The notes under the pieces are model-generated. The model searched no databases. It was not told the origin of the DNA and saw nothing but the letters and a program-made list of their open reading frames with translations. Shown in pieces: positions 1 to 12,335 of a DNA stretch of 64,000 bases (position 1 is its first letter; each line of letters opens with the position of its first letter). This stretch comes from Talpa occidentalis (Eukaryota; Chordata; Mammalia; Eulipotyphla; Talpidae), in contig NW_023601212.1 in assembly GCF_014898055.3 (NCBI RefSeq), forward strand, positions 39,110,329 to 39,174,328, read 5' to 3'. The position numbers and the translations under genes are program-made.

Positions 1-925
1 GTAAATCACCTTGAGCTGAGCCCTGCGGACTTAAGTCTAAAATCTAACCATGTGGTCCCAGCAGCCCTGGGTGAGGGAGGCAGGTGTTGCTTGTAGCATC
101 CCTCCTTTACTGGTGGGGAAACTGAGGGTGGGGGCTGAAGGTGTGCACTGGCTAGACATCTCCAAAACCAGGCTCCTGGTCCAGTGGGGTTGGGAAAGTG
201 TAGTCATAGCTCTCAGGAGTGGGTGAATAGTGGGATGGCCTTTGAGATCCTTTGAAGTTGTTAGCTGTATGTCTAATTGCAGTCCTTAAGTAGCACTTAC
301 TGTGTGCAGGGTTAGGGATCCAATGGGGATGACATGGACAGAAATCAGGTGAACAGTTAAATAAGGTGGAGAAGTGCAATGAAAAGTGGTGGGGGGAGTG
401 AAAGAGTTGCTTGGAGGGCACTGTTTCAGATTGGGGAGTTGGTACAGGTGCCCCAACTTGCAAGGTAACCACCTCCAAAAGATCCCAAAGAAGAACATCC
501 AGGCAGAGAAAAGGGCAGGAACTGGGGACCCCTACATACTCTGGCCGGCGGGGTACAAGCTGCAGATATTGGAAGAAAATGGAGGCAGAGGTGAGACCCC
601 GCAGGCATGTAAGGGTCAGGAAACTGCTATCAGGTGCCAGCTCTTCCTAAATTGCAGTTACACCCGCAGAACTCTGGAGATCGTGTGTTTGTAAAAAGGG
701 AAACCATAATGGGTGAGGAGCACACCAGTTACCCTGTCCCTTCCTCTCAGCTTCACCAGTTTGGGGTACATCCTGCCAGGACCCCGTGTGCTTACGTACA
801 TATGCACACTGGTAACACATACCAGTACAGCGCTGGTAATAGGTTGGCTCTTTTTTGGTATGTCTGCCTTTCAGAACCGGCTTTACTATTCTTACCATTT
901 ACAACTTGTTTTGTAACCATTTGAC

Positions 926-1177
926 TTTTTTTTTTTTTTTAAAGATTTATTTATTTGGGCCACCCCTGTGTCACGCGGGTTGAGCGCTGCCCTGCGGAAG
1001 CTGCCCGCAGGCTCTGTAGCGCTGTTTGATTTCCCACCAGCCAGGGAGAAACCCACATGGCACAGCAGACCTCTCCTGCCTCGCCCGCTGCTCTCCTCAG
1101 CAGTGTCTTCAGTCCGTCTGCCTGTTCTGCTCCCCGCTCTGTCTCTGGTGAATCCTCTCACCCCCCCACACCTCTGG
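926..1177. mobile_element. SINE with inverted 5' part
   Basis: Positions 926-956 are the 3' tail of the SINE in minus orientation (poly-T then aaagatttatttattt). From 957 the element's 5' end runs in plus orientation to about 1177, stopping at CACCTCTGG. About 25 consensus bases in between are missing. Confidence 0.75.
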
Positions 1178-1234
1178 TCACCATCATCCCCTCTGGGATC
1201 TTGGCACAGATTCCTCACCCGCTTTAAGATCATG

Positions 1235-1330
1235 CTTGATCACCATTACCAATGAGGAAATTAAGGCTTGCACAAGAATGCTGGGGTTTTAAGTGGCCTG
1301 ACTGGAACCCAGAACCCTCGGCCTTTGTGG
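1235..1330 (-). repeat. MIR fragment
   Basis: Contains the MIR core in antisense (caatgaggaaattaaggct, then the segment before tggaacccagaaccc). Confidence 0.6.
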
Positions 1331-1404
1331 GAGGCCTCCCCGCTCCTTAGCCAACTGGCTGAAATTTGGATTAGCACTCTCTTCCAGGCTTCATCACATT
1401 TTTT

Positions 1405-1663
1405 TTTTTAAGATTTGTTTATTCATACAAGAACTGGGGTACAGGCCAGAGGTGTGGGGGATGAGAGGATTCACCAGAGACAGAGCGGGGAACAGAACAG
1501 GCAGATTGACTGAAGTGCATTGCTAAGGGGAGCAGTGGGTAAGTCAGGAGAGGTCGGCTGCGCCATGTGGGTAGCTCCCTGGCCGGGGATGGAACTTGTG
1601 CTGCAGTGGCTGCAAATAGCTACATAGGTTGTGTCTTAACCCCTTGCACCACCAGGGATGCCC
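1405..1663 (-). mobile_element. tRNA-derived SINE
   Basis: Complete minus copy. Target-site duplication TCATCACATTTTTT at 1391-1404 and 1664-1677. Confidence 0.9.
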
Positions 1664-1791
1664 TCATCACATTTTTTAACTTTCCTTTTCTCCAGGCCTG
1701 GCTTCACAGGATCTGGTTTCTAATTGTCTTGTACTGTGTGTGCCTCAAAAGTTTCTAGAAGGTGTTAGAACAGGTGTTGATGGGGGCCTTG

Positions 1792-2203
1792 TGTTGGGTG
1801 GATAGGATGTTGTAAACAAACTCCACAAATAGGCTTTACGGACCCCACCCCCACTCCAGACCAAAGCGATCCAAGACACCAAGGACTACAAATGCCATAA
1901 TGTCATCACCACTGAAGGGAGGATTGCCGGGGACTGGGGATGGAGTTAGGCTGCCAGGTTTGGCGTCTAACCAGATGTGCCATTGGGGTTCCAGATCAGT
2001 GGAACTGGTAGGACACTTTCACCAATTTATTATCTCTCTCTCTCCCTGAGTTATTCATGTCTTCATTTCCCCTTTTTGTAAATAAATCCTTTATTACCCT
2101 TTTTGTGTGTGCCTGTGGTTGAGTCTCATAAGTCCCTTGCAAGCACGCAGGTTAAGACCCACAGTTACGCGAACCCATTTCACATTGGGGTTGCCCTGTA
2201 ACA
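1792..2203 (+). mobile_element. Solo LTR of an endogenous retrovirus (LTR A)
   Basis: A 412-bp element starting TGTTGGGTGG and ending GCCCTGTAACA, so it has TGTT...AACA inverted ends. It is flanked by a 4-bp target duplication CTTG (1788-1791, 2204-2207); a 4-bp duplication suits class I (gammaretrovirus-like) elements. A CA/CCCCACCC-rich U3 (about 1815-1875) and a poly(A) signal AATAAA (2081) are visible; the TATA region has decayed. No internal viral genes are attached. Its first 200 bp and its end align by eye to the minus-strand LTR at 38411-39360. Confidence 0.75.
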
Positions 2204-3089
2204 CTTGTATCCATCGGGGTGTCTGGTGTCATCTCAGCTGCCATTTGCCCTCAGTGGCGATTGGGTGTGACTCTGGTCCTCGTGCACTATGTGGATTTCC
2301 ACGTCTTTGATGCCCTTGTGTGACCAGGCACTGAGTGCTGTCTGAATGTCATCTTGGGCTGGCCCCATTTTCCAGGTGAGGCAGCTGAAGGATGGGGGTG
2401 GGGCAGGCAGCTGGGCCCACTGAGTCCCTGTACTTCCCCACTCAGGAAGTACAGGCCCACTCAACCCTGTACTACTTGTTCACTCAGGTTGTATTTTCTC
2501 TGATGGAGAATGATGCCACCATAGCAAGTGGCAGAGAGTGGGTTGAAATGGGCATTTTGCCATGAGTGAGGCCTTAGGGTCCTTGTCCACACATCCATAT
2601 GAGAAGTAGGCAAAGCCACATCCCCATGAGAAGTGGGCAGAGGCATGTGAAAGATGGTGACCCTGACTAGGAGCCTCAGGGTGAAAGTGGTGGTCAGGGG
2701 AGGCCTCTTGGAGAAGGTGGTGGATCTTCCTATTGAGGCAATAAGGACTGGGCAGGAACTGGTGAGAAGCAGGCAGGTGACTACTGCACTCATTGTACCC
2801 TTGTACATAGCTCTCCCAGCTGTGATCCCAGCTCATGGCTCATGTCCTGTTAGCAATAGTACTCACTCTTTTCCTTTTCAGGCCACGTAGTACTCCATAG
2901 CACAAAGACACCTTTGTTTTTTTCTCTTCTCAACCTTGTTATATATCAGCCTATCATCTACCAGGTGATAGATGTTGAGGCTGTTTCTGATCATCCAGTC
3001 ATAGGATTTGCATGTACAGTTGGGAGGGCCTCATAGAATGTAGGAAGGAAGGACATGGAAGGGCACGGAATGTGCTGCCCTTAACCTCC

Positions 3090-3765
3090 CCACCACACTT
3101 CACTGGGCTTGAATGAGTGGGTTTGGAAGTGGTCCTCTCTGATGCCTCCACATCCCACATCAGTATGTCCTCACCATGTCCTCACCCCTCCTTATCGCCT
3201 GTACAGCCACCAAACCTGGACCAGTGCCATCACCTCTGCCTTCACTCCTTGCAGCATCCCCGGGGTCCCTCCTGTGCCCACAACCCTTCATAGCTCCCAT
3301 CTACCTGGTATAAAAGCCCAGATCTTCATGGCCCTGGTCACCTCCTGCCCTCACTTCTCCGCACTTTTCCCTTTGCTCATCCCTCTAATTACATGGCCAC
3401 AGAAAACCCCCAGGCACACTGCCATCTGGGTCTTTTTCTTCCTCTGCCTTTATCTCTCTTTGGCCATACTTCTTCACCTCCTTCACAGATCTTCATCAGA
3501 TCTGTGTTCACACCTCACCTCACCTCTCTGAGAGGCTGACCCTGACCTGCCTTGACTCACACAGGGCCCCTTGTGCTCTGAGATGGCCTGCCTTGATGTG
3601 TTTTGCATTACTGGCACCTTAAATTATTTTGCATTGTTTGTTTTCATCTCCCTCCTACCCCCCGAGAATGGCAGGTTGTCGGGGCAGGGATTTTTGTCCA
3701 TGTGTTCCTCGCTGTCCTGGAACACAGGAGAAGTACACATACTTGTTGAGCGGCTGTACCTAGAA
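3090..3765 (+). repeat. LINE L2 3' fragment
   Basis: Typical L2 sense text: the TCACCTCTCTGAGAGGC segment followed by the GGCAGGGATTTTTGTC segment near the 3' end, all diverged. Confidence 0.7.
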
Positions 3766-5404
3766 AGTAAAATTGGACTGATTTCACTGCATAGACTTTC
3801 AGACTCTGGAAGACCACCCTGGGGGGTGTGGGACTGTGAATCAAGGGGGTGACATGGAAAGGGGTTTAGGGGATACTGGGGTGGGGGTGGGCAGAAGCAA
3901 GCGTATCTTGACAGGGAGGGCTGCTATTGCTCCATTGAAACAAAGAATAATAATGGTCTAAGACTCTGAGGCTGGCCGGATGTGGGTGTCTTTCTAGTCT
4001 GGCTTTCCTGACTGTGAGATGGACTCTCTGGGCTGTGGTGATTGTGGCCCTGCACAGCTACTAGTGGGGTGCCCCTCTATTCTTGCTTCCTGCCTAGGAG
4101 CCCAGCAAACTCATAACAGGGGCCCAACTTTGAAGGCAGTTTCCCTTCCCCCATGGCTGGTCAGGTTCCTCCTTGGACCAGAGCAGAACCAGCAGAAGGA
4201 AGCCGCCAGGGGTCTTCCCTCCTCAGCTCTGACAGCCCAGCTCCCCGTACCACACCCCTCCCCAGACCACTGAACCCCTCCTCCTGGGGGAATGATTCCT
4301 GTCATGTACCATAGCTCAGAGAAGCACTGCTGTTTGTAACAGGAGACTTTGGCCAAACTTGAACTTGCTTTGATTGTCAACCTGTGAGGCTGTGGACAAG
4401 TGACCAGCAGAGCTGTTCAGAGCCCCAGGGATACCCCCACGCCCAGACAAGGAGGCGCCCTCTAGACTCTGCCCCATGACACATTTTCCCAGTGATAAGA
4501 TTCTTTTGTGGCTGGCAGGCTGGCAGGCAAGTGGAGCAGGCAGGAACAGTCCCAGCTGGGGTTATACCCACTGCCTGGTGATACACCCTGGCACAGCCAA
4601 TCCAGCCTAGGAGGAAACCCCCTTGGTGGGTTGAGGACACAGCCCCTTCTGTCTCAGGCCACAGGGCCTCTGTGTCTATGTTGATGGCCAGGGCCCCTCT
4701 AATGAGCCATAGTTTTCCTCACCAAGGAATCCCTAGCTGGCCCTGAGACTGGGGAACCAATGGCTTTGAGGCTTAGCTCTTCAGAAGTTGTTCTTTTTCA
4801 CCTGGTGTGGTGATGGAGTGCCAGGGAGCTATAAATCAAGATCAGGGGCCTGTGACTGGAGGCCATGAACCCAACTCAGCTTGAGGCAGTCTTCCTGTGG
4901 TTTGGGTTGGCATGTCTTGTCTTGCAACAGTGAGTTCTCATCTGGGTAGAAACTGCTCTGCTTCCGTGGCACCTGTGATGGCATCACCTGATGACACTGT
5001 CTGGCACAGGTCACTGGAGAGCTCAGAGCAGACCACTTTCTGGGGTAGAAGGCCGCACCTAGGAGGCATTCCCAGTACTAGGTAGAATGTTACACACTTG
5101 TTTTGATTTTTTTTTCAACTTCTTTGCAATTACAAGAATTATTTGACTGTTTATTCATGGTTTAAAAAAAAGCAAAACAACTCCTTTAGAATGAGCACAG
5201 AGTAAGACAGGTTTCTGTTGCCCTTTGGGAACCACCTCTCTTTGTGGCTTTTGCCAGATATGTCTTTTATATTTACTTCTTCGTGAATGTCCCCGTGCCC
5301 CCAGTGTCGTGTCCATTTTGTTAGTCTGAAGTCTTGCCAGAATGTGACACCACTTGCCAGTTCCTGCTATTTTGCTCTTGAGGGATTTTGCCTTTGTTTT
5401 GTTG

Positions 5405-5552
5405 TAATTGAACTTTTAGTTCACCTTTAGAAATAAGCTTTAAATTCACAGAGAAGTTGCATGGATAGTACCAAGAGCTTCCATGAACCCTCCCGTTAGT
5501 GTTAATCATCTCCCATGCCATGGCCCATCTCTCACAGCTAAGAAATTAATTC

Positions 5553-5588
<36 letters not shown>

Positions 5589-5995
5589 CAGCATCATCAT
5601 CAACAAAAGCCAGACTTTATTCAGATTTCCCAAATTTATCCTATTATTTCCTATTTCTGGCCCAGGCCCCCATCTTGGATTCTACTTTGCATTTAGTCAT
5701 CCCATCTCCTTCATCCCCAGTGGTGTGTAACAGGGCATCGTTTTTTCCTGATGTTGGTTATTTCTAGAATATCCTTCAATTTGGGCTTGTCTGGAATTTT
5801 TTCATGATTAGACTTTGGTTTGGGGACGATCATGGAAGTGAGGTGGCCTTCTCTCTTTCCATCTCATCAGGGGTCCATGATATCAACAAGGCCTATCACA
5901 CTGATGGTGATTGGCCTTGAGCTCTTGGTTTAGGTGGTGCCTGCCAGGCTTCCCCACTGCAGAGTTAACTTTTCTCCTTTTCATAGACTAACTTT
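5405..5995 (-). repeat. LINE L1 (L1M-type) 3' fragment
   Basis: Antisense L1M 3' region: TTCACAGAGAAGTTGCATGG, ATCCTTCAATTTGGGCTTGT and TCATGATTAGACTTTGG blocks. It is interrupted by an ATT/ATC microsatellite. Confidence 0.65.
5553..5588 (+). repeat. (ATT)n microsatellite
   Basis: About 12 ATT units followed by a short ATC run. Confidence 0.95.
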
Positions 5996-6317
5996 TAGGA
6001 GCATCCAGAGTGTTTTTTACTATAGTTGTTTTAGGTAATACGTTTGACATGGCAGTACATTGAAAACTAGCATAAAGGGTAGAGACAAGCCCTGCCTCTG
6101 GTCTGCCTGCTCCCTCTAGCTGGTACCCCCATGTTAAACCACCCTTCCTAGTCTCTTGTGTGACCCCCTCGTTGATCAGTGCAAATGAAAGCAAGTACAA
6201 AAGTGTTTATTCACCCTCTCCCCCACAGCTTTACACCCTGTTCTGAGTAGTGAGATCTTTGGGAATCAGCACATGGAGAGCTTGCTCCTCGTTTTTTCCC
6301 CCCCTCCAGGTATAATT

Positions 6318-6583
6318 AATTTATTAATTTATTTACTTATGCATATAAGAACTGGGGTGTAGGCCAGAGGTGCATGGGGTGGGAGGATTCACCAGAGACA
6401 GAGAAGGGAACAAGAACAGGCGGATCTACTGAAATACACTGCTGAGGGGAGCAGTGGGTAAGACAGGAGAGGTCTGCTGTGCCATGTGGGTCACCTCCCT
6501 GGCCAGGGATTGGAACTCATGTAGTGTCTGGCGATAAAGCTTGATAGCTCTGAGACTTTAACCCCTGCGCCATCATAGGGGCT
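6318..6583 (-). mobile_element. tRNA-derived SINE
   Basis: Minus copy flanked by a perfect 17-bp duplication CCCCTCCAGGTATAATT (6301-6317, 6584-6600). Confidence 0.9.
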
Positions 6584-6589
6584 CCCCTC

Positions 6590-7680
6590 CAGGTATAATT
6601 TACATATAGTAAACACCTTGACAAAGGCAGAGCTGGCAACCTCCTGCTGTCGCCACACAGAACAACACTTCCTTCAGCTCCAGAAAACCAGGAGCTGTGC
6701 CCTTTTGTAGCCACCCCTTCCCCACCCTACTCTGGCACCTCCTGGTGGGCTCAGCACCCTATGGTTTTATTTTTTCTAGAATTCATACAGACTCATGCAG
6801 TCTTTTAAGTCTGGCTAGTTTCACTCAGCATATGCATTTGAGAGTCATCCAAGATGTGTGCGGTAGTACAATCTTCTTTATTGCTAAAGAGTATTTCATG
6901 GTGTGGCTGGGCTGTGGTCTATTGAACCACTCGCCCACGAAGGACTGTGGATGGTCTCTAGGTTCTGGTGACTCGGTAATGTTGATAGAAACTTTTATCC
7001 GCAGATTTCTGTCTGGCTTATAAATATGATCTGTACTGAGTTAATTTTTGTATGACTCATGAGTTATAGATTGAGGTTTAGACCTTTGGTTTTACATGTG
7101 ACTGTCCAGTTATTCCAGTTTTATTTATTGAAAACACTGTCCTTTCTCCCGAGTTGCCTTTGTCAGAAACCATTTGGCCGTGTCTTCATTGGATTCTTTT
7201 GTGGTTCTGTTCAGTAACATTGATGTGTGGGTCTGTCCTTTAGCTAAAAAGTCTAGAAATGAGGCTAGGTGAGTCCTCTCTTCCTTTTTCTTCTTTATTT
7301 ATTTATTAAAGATTTATTTATTTATTTATACAAGCACTGGGTACAGTCAGAAGCGCGGGAGGGTGAGAAAATTCACCAGAACCAGAGCGGGGAGCACAGC
7401 AGGCAGAAGGACCGAGGTACACTGCTGAGGGGAGCAGCAGGGGGCAGGAGAGGTCTGTGCGCCATGTGGGACCCTCCTCCGGTGGCCGGGGATTGAACCG
7501 GTGCTGCAGAGGCTGCGGGCAGCTTCGCAACCCAGCGCTCAACCGCTGTGCCACCAGGGAGGCCCTCTTCCTTTTTCAAAATTGCTTTTGCTAATCGAGT
7601 TCCTTTGCCTTTACATTATAAATTTTAGAATCAACTTGTTGATTTCTGCAAAACTGATCTTTGTGTATCAGGATAGAGTA
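6590..7680 (-). repeat. LINE L1 (L1M-type) fragment split by a SINE
   Basis: Antisense L1 from GGTATAATTTACATATAGTA through TATTTCATGGTGTGG, and resuming after the SINE with AATTGCTTTTGCTAATCGAG and TTGATTTCTGCAAAACTG. The SINE occupies 7291-7564. Confidence 0.65.
7291..7564 (-). mobile_element. tRNA-derived SINE, young subfamily
   Basis: Duplication CTCTTCCTTTTTC at 7278-7290 and 7565-7577. Carries the diagnostic segment GCACTGGGTACAGTCAGAAG. Confidence 0.92.
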
Positions 7681-7694
7681 AGCTTTCTTTTTAG

Positions 7695-8243
7695 TTTTTT
7701 TTTTTTAAAGATTTATTTGTTTATGCATACAAGAGCTGGGGTACAGGCCAGAGGTGTGGTGGGTGAGAGGATTCACCTGAGACAGGGTGGGGAACAGAAC
7801 AGGCAGACTGACCAAAGTACACTGCTGAGGGGGAGCAGCGGGTGAGTCAGGAGTGGTCTGTTGTGCCATGTGGGTTGCTCCCTGGCTGGCCAGGAATCGA
7901 ACTCATGCCGCAGTGGCTGCAGATTTCTTCATAGGTTGCGTCTTAACCCTTGCACCACCAGGGAGACCCAGTTTGTTTGTTTTTTAAAGATTTGTTTATT
8001 TTATTCATATTAGAAATGGGGTGTAGGTCAGAGGTGCAGGGGCGGGGGAGGATTCATCAGAGACAGAGTGGGAACAGAACAGGCAGATTGAAATGCACTG
8101 CGGAGGGGAGTAGTGGGGGAGACAGACGGGAGCTGCTGAGCCTTGTGGGTTAGCTTCCTGGCCAAGGATTGAACTCTGACGGTCTAGTTGGCCCTTCGCA
8201 GTGGTGGCACTGAGACTTAACACCTAGGCCACCAGGGAGGCCC
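7695..8243 (-). mobile_element. Two SINEs in tandem, same orientation
   Basis: Copies at about 7695-7969 and 7981-8243. One duplication TTTTTAGTTTTT (7689-7700, 8245-8256) brackets the pair, so the second landed next to or within the tail of the first. Confidence 0.8.
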
Positions 8244-8299
8244 TGTTTTTAGTTTTTAATGCTGTGTTTTTCCACCCAGGATCACTGCTCACCTGGACT

Positions 8300-8880
8300 A
8301 GTGTAGTTGCTCCTCCTTGTTTTTGTACTCTCTGACCTTCTGACCTGCTCCTCCTCCCAACCTTTCATAAAAAACTCACTCAGTGTAAAAGTTAAAGTCC
8401 TCACTATCCCTTGGAAGGTACCTGCGTGATCTCCTTATTGCTTCTCTCCCCTCATCTCCTCTTGTTTCTCTTACTTGATCAATTCCAGCCACAGGGTCCC
8501 TCACCACCAGTCCTTAAACGTATCACACAGAGTCCCACCTCAGGGCCTTTGCATGTGCTGTTTCCTCTGCTTGGAAAGCTTTTTCTCTCAGGTAACCCCG
8601 TGGCTCATTTATCACCTCCATCAGGCCTCCTTTCAAATGTCTCCTCCTCAAGAAACTTTTCCTGGCCACTCTGCTAAATCATCCATCCTGTGACTCCTCC
8701 TTGTCCTGCCTACCTTTACTTGGAAGTTCTTGTCACTCCCTGTCATTGTCCTATTTGTATTTGGTTTATTGTCCATCTCCACCCAGTAGAAGGTGAGTAC
8801 CCTGATGGTAGGACCTTGCTCTTGGGTGTGTCACCCTTTGCACCGTGCCTGCTATATATTAGATGCTCAAGAAACCCATC
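8300..8880 (+). repeat. LINE L2 3' fragment
   Basis: Good L2 sense match in style: CAGGGCCTTTGCATGTGCTG, CTTTCAAATGTCTCCTCCTC and an end at TTAGATGCTCAAGAAACC. Confidence 0.8.
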
Positions 8881-9260
8881 TTTCTGTCCATGTAGACTCA
8901 TCCACCTGTGTTAGAGTCACTAAGCAGGACTCACCCACCAAAGATAGCTGAGCCTTTTCTGTGTAAGCTCCCACTAGGCTACAACTTGGCAGTGTGCAAA
9001 CAGATCTGTTCACTGCTAGAAGTTAGGCCAGGTAGGGGAGCATACGTTAGACATACCAAAGAAGTAGAAGATCAGCTAAGATCAGAATCACCAAGGGGAC
9101 ACAGGCTCAGAGAGCGGGATTAGGACCGTTCTCATTAAAGACCGGACCCTTGCTGGAAAGATTTGTGTGGGTTACAGTGGTTTTTTTTCTGAAAAATGAC
9201 TGATAGACCTGTTTTCTTGTTGGCTTGTGGGTTGTTCCTGTGCTTGCCTTTCTTTTCTTG

Positions 9261-9491
9261 TTTTAAGATTTATTTATTTATGTATGCATAGAAGAGCTGG
9301 GGTATAGGCCAGAGGTGCAGGAGGTTAGAGGATTCACCAGCGACAGAGTGGGGAGCAGAACAGGCTGATCTACTGAAATACACTGCTTAGGGGGGCAGTG
9401 GGTGAGACAGGAGATCAGGGATCAAACTCAGGCCACAGTGGTGATAGTCTGATAGCGCTGAGACTTAACCCCTACTCCACCAGGGAGGCCC
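9261..9491 (-). mobile_element. tRNA-derived SINE, internally shortened
   Basis: Minus copy missing about 30 bp around the promoter-proximal GACAGGAGAGGTCTGCTG block. Confidence 0.85.
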
Positions 9492-9494
9492 TGC

Positions 9495-10860
9495 TTTCTT
9501 TCTTTTAAATGACGTCTTTACTGAAAAATCACAAGCCAAAAATTCCTTTTAAAGTGGTTTTTAATATATTCACAGAGTTATGCAAGGATCACCACTATTT
9601 AGTTTCAGAGCATTTTCATGTCCTGAAAGGAAACTCTACCCTTTATATTGTCAGTCCCCAGCCCAGCTCTTTTTTTTTTTTTTTTTAAGATTTATTTATT
9701 TATGCATAGAAGAACTGGAGTGTAGACCAGAGGTGTGGGGGGTTGAGAGGATTCACCAGAGACAGTGGAAAGCAGAACAGGCAGATATACTGAAATACAC
9801 TGCTAAAGGGAGCAGCGGGAGAGACAAGAGAGGTCTGCTGTGTCATATGTGAGTCAGCTCCCTGGCAGGGGATCAAACTTAGGCTATAGAGGTGATAGCA
9901 CTGAGACTTAACCCCTAGGCCACTAGGGAAGTCCCCTTGCTTTCATTTCTGATTTAAATAATTTCAATCTGCCTTTTTTATCCTCTTGGTTAATGTTGAT
10001 AGAGTGTTGAAGATTTTGTTAATTTTTTCCAAAGAATTAACTTTGTTTTTATTGAGTTTTCTCCATTTTTCTATTATCATTTTATTTTATTTATTTCCTA
10101 TCTAATCTTTCTAATTGACTTCTTTCTTTTTGGGTTTAGTTTGCTCTTCTTTTAGATTCTTAAATAGATTAATTCCTCATTTTAAGTCTTTCTTTTTTAA
10201 TAGATTTTTACTAGACTTTATTGAAGCGTAATTGACGTACACATAAGGCTGCTGATCCATAGCATAAAGATAATCTTTATTTTTTAAATATACAGGTACT
10301 TACATCTATATTTTCCTCTGTGGCCTATTTTAGCTGTATATTATAAATTTTGGTGTGCCGTGTTTTCTTTTTCATTCATTTCAAAGTATTTTCCAATTTC
10401 CCTTGCTCATTCTTTTTGGTTCATTGGTTATTTAGGAGTGCATTGTTTAATTTATAAATGCTTATGAATTTCCCCAAATTTCCTTCTATTACTGATTTCT
10501 ACCTTCATTCCATTGTGGTCAGAGGACATATTTTATATGATTGTAGTCCTTTTACATTGGTTGAGTCATGATTTATGGCCTATGCTGGAGAACATTCCAT
10601 GTGCTATTGATAAGAATGTATGTTCTGCCATTGTTGGGCAGAGCATTCTATACATGTCTGTTTAGGTCTTACCGGTTTATGGTGGTGGTCCTGTTTTCTA
10701 CTTCCTCACTGGTTCTTTGCTTAGTGTTCTGTTATTGAAAGTGGGGTATTAATGTCGCTAACTATCATTGTTGACTTGCCTGTTTTGCCTTTAGCTTGTG
10801 CTTTCTTTACGACTCTGTAGTATCCCTTTCAATGGCCTGGTCCCACTAAGTCCAGTCACT
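9495..10860 (-). repeat. LINE L1 ORF2 region/3' fragment, split by a SINE
   Basis: Antisense ORF2 text: TTCCATTGTGGTCAGAGGAC, GGAGAACATTCCATGTGC and TTATTGAAAGTGGGGTATTA. A short extra piece (about 10200-10285) interrupts it, and a SINE splits it at 9670-9935. Confidence 0.8.
9670..9935 (-). mobile_element. tRNA-derived SINE
   Basis: Minus copy with a long poly-T start, inserted into the L1 fragment. Confidence 0.85.
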
Positions 10861-11033
10861 TTCATACATGATCTTTTAGGTGCTTGCTAGTTTTCCACTT
10901 CCTGACCACCTTGTGGGTCAACAGGTTTATGTCTGTGCTATGCCAAGGGCAGATTGCTGCAGTACGTTGCTGTGCTGGAGTAGAAACAAATTTTCAGCTT
11001 GCCAGATCTGCCAAGAAAAACTGTGCCTAGGAG

Positions 11034-11319
11034 GGCCTCCCTGGTGGCGCAGGGGGTTAAGCACCACACTGTGAAGCAATTCGCAGCCTCTGCACCACGA
11101 GTTCGATCCCCGGCTGGCCAGGGAGCAACCCACATGGTGCAGCAGACCTCTCCTGTCTCGCTCGCTGCTTCCCTCAGCAGTGTATTTCAGTCAGTCTGCC
11201 TGTTCTGTTCCCCACTCTGTTTCTGGTGAATCCTCTTACTTACCCCCTGTATCTCTGGCCTGTACCCCAGCTCTTGTATGCATAAATAAATAAATCTTTA
11301 AAAAAAAAAAAGAAAGAAA
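11034..11319 (+). mobile_element. tRNA-derived SINE, full length
   Basis: Plus copy with A box TGGCGCAGGGG, B box GTTCGATCCCC, AATAAATAAATCTTT and A tail. Slightly diverged 19-bp duplication at 11015-11033 and 11320-11338. Confidence 0.92.
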
Positions 11320-11375
11320 GAAAAGCTATGCCCAGGAGAAGGGTCTGTGGTGCCAAGAGTTAACATCCCTCTTTC

Positions 11376-11396
11376 TTTTTTTTTTTTTTAAAAGAT

Positions 11397-11435
<39 letters not shown>

Positions 11436-11647
11436 CCATTTATACAAGCACTGGGTACAGTCAGAAGCGCGGGAGGGTGAGAGAATTCACCAGAGCCAGA
11501 GCAGGGAGCAGAGCAGCAGGAGAGGTCTGCATGCCAAATGGGACCCTCCTCCGGTGGCCGGTAGCAGCTGGGGATCGAACCGGCGCTGCAGAGGCTGTGG
11601 GCAGCTTCGCAACCCAGCGCTCAACCGCTGCACCACCGGGGAGGCCC
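11376..11647 (-). mobile_element. tRNA-derived SINE with expanded (TTTA)n tail
   Basis: Perfect duplication AACATCCCTCTTTC (11362-11375, 11648-11661). The AAAT tail has expanded to about ten units (11395-11434). Young subfamily. Confidence 0.92.
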
Positions 11648-11754
11648 AACATCCCTCTTTCCTGCTGTCCCCTTGTGAACTGTCCTGTGGAGTAGGACCC
11701 TGTGTATGCTGGGCACTGGGCTTCATGTGCCTTTTAGTCCTGCCCATAACGTGA

Positions 11755-12150
11755 TAGGGTGGGCACTGTTGTGATCCTGATCTTACAGGTGGAGAAACTG
11801 AAGTCCGGGGAAGGTGAAGTCCGTCATCCAGGTGATAAAGTGAGGCTGTGGCTGAGCTGTCTGGCTGTAGACTCTGCGCTCTCCACCACCACCACCTGCT
11901 CGCCATGTTGTCTCTGTGGGGAGCAAAGACTGGCTCTCCTGCCTCAGAGTTCAGGGGCTCCTTCCATTGTTTACACCCAAATGTGTGGAGTAGTGAATGG
12001 AAAAGTACCTGGCCGATGGGGGCAGGATTGGGTTGGTGCCTCATTGCTTGGGGGGAGGGACGCTATTAGCTTTGTGGCTTTGGTCTGGGCAATCTAAACT
12101 CTCTGTCCTTAGTTTCCCCATCTGAGAAACAAGGTTGGTGAGGGCCCCTG
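11755..12150. repeat. MIR fragments, one minus and one plus
   Basis: 11770-11880 reads antisense (CTTACAGGTGGAGAAACTGA). 12065-12150 reads sense (CTTAGTTTCCCCATCTGAGA). Confidence 0.55.
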
Positions 12151-12229
12151 AGGACTGTATGTGGAGCTCAGTGCAATCAACCCCTGTGTGTCATATGGAC
12201 CCTGGAGATACCAGCCACCCTTAACTGTT

Positions 12230-12335
12230 CACTCCTCAGCTGGCATTTACTCACCTGCTATGTACCAGACATAGCAGTGAACAAAGCAGATAAGAATCCT
12301 TGTCTTCATGCTGCCAACAATCTAGAGCCTAGGAC
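12230..12335 (-). repeat. LINE L2 fragment
   Basis: Antisense L2 5'-flank text CTATGTACCAGACATAGCAG followed by GTGAACAAAGCAGATAAG. Confidence 0.5.

Noticed and set aside
11034..11110. tRNA gene at SINE heads
   Set aside because: A and B boxes are present but the sequence cannot fold as a mature tRNA and continues into a SINE body and tail.
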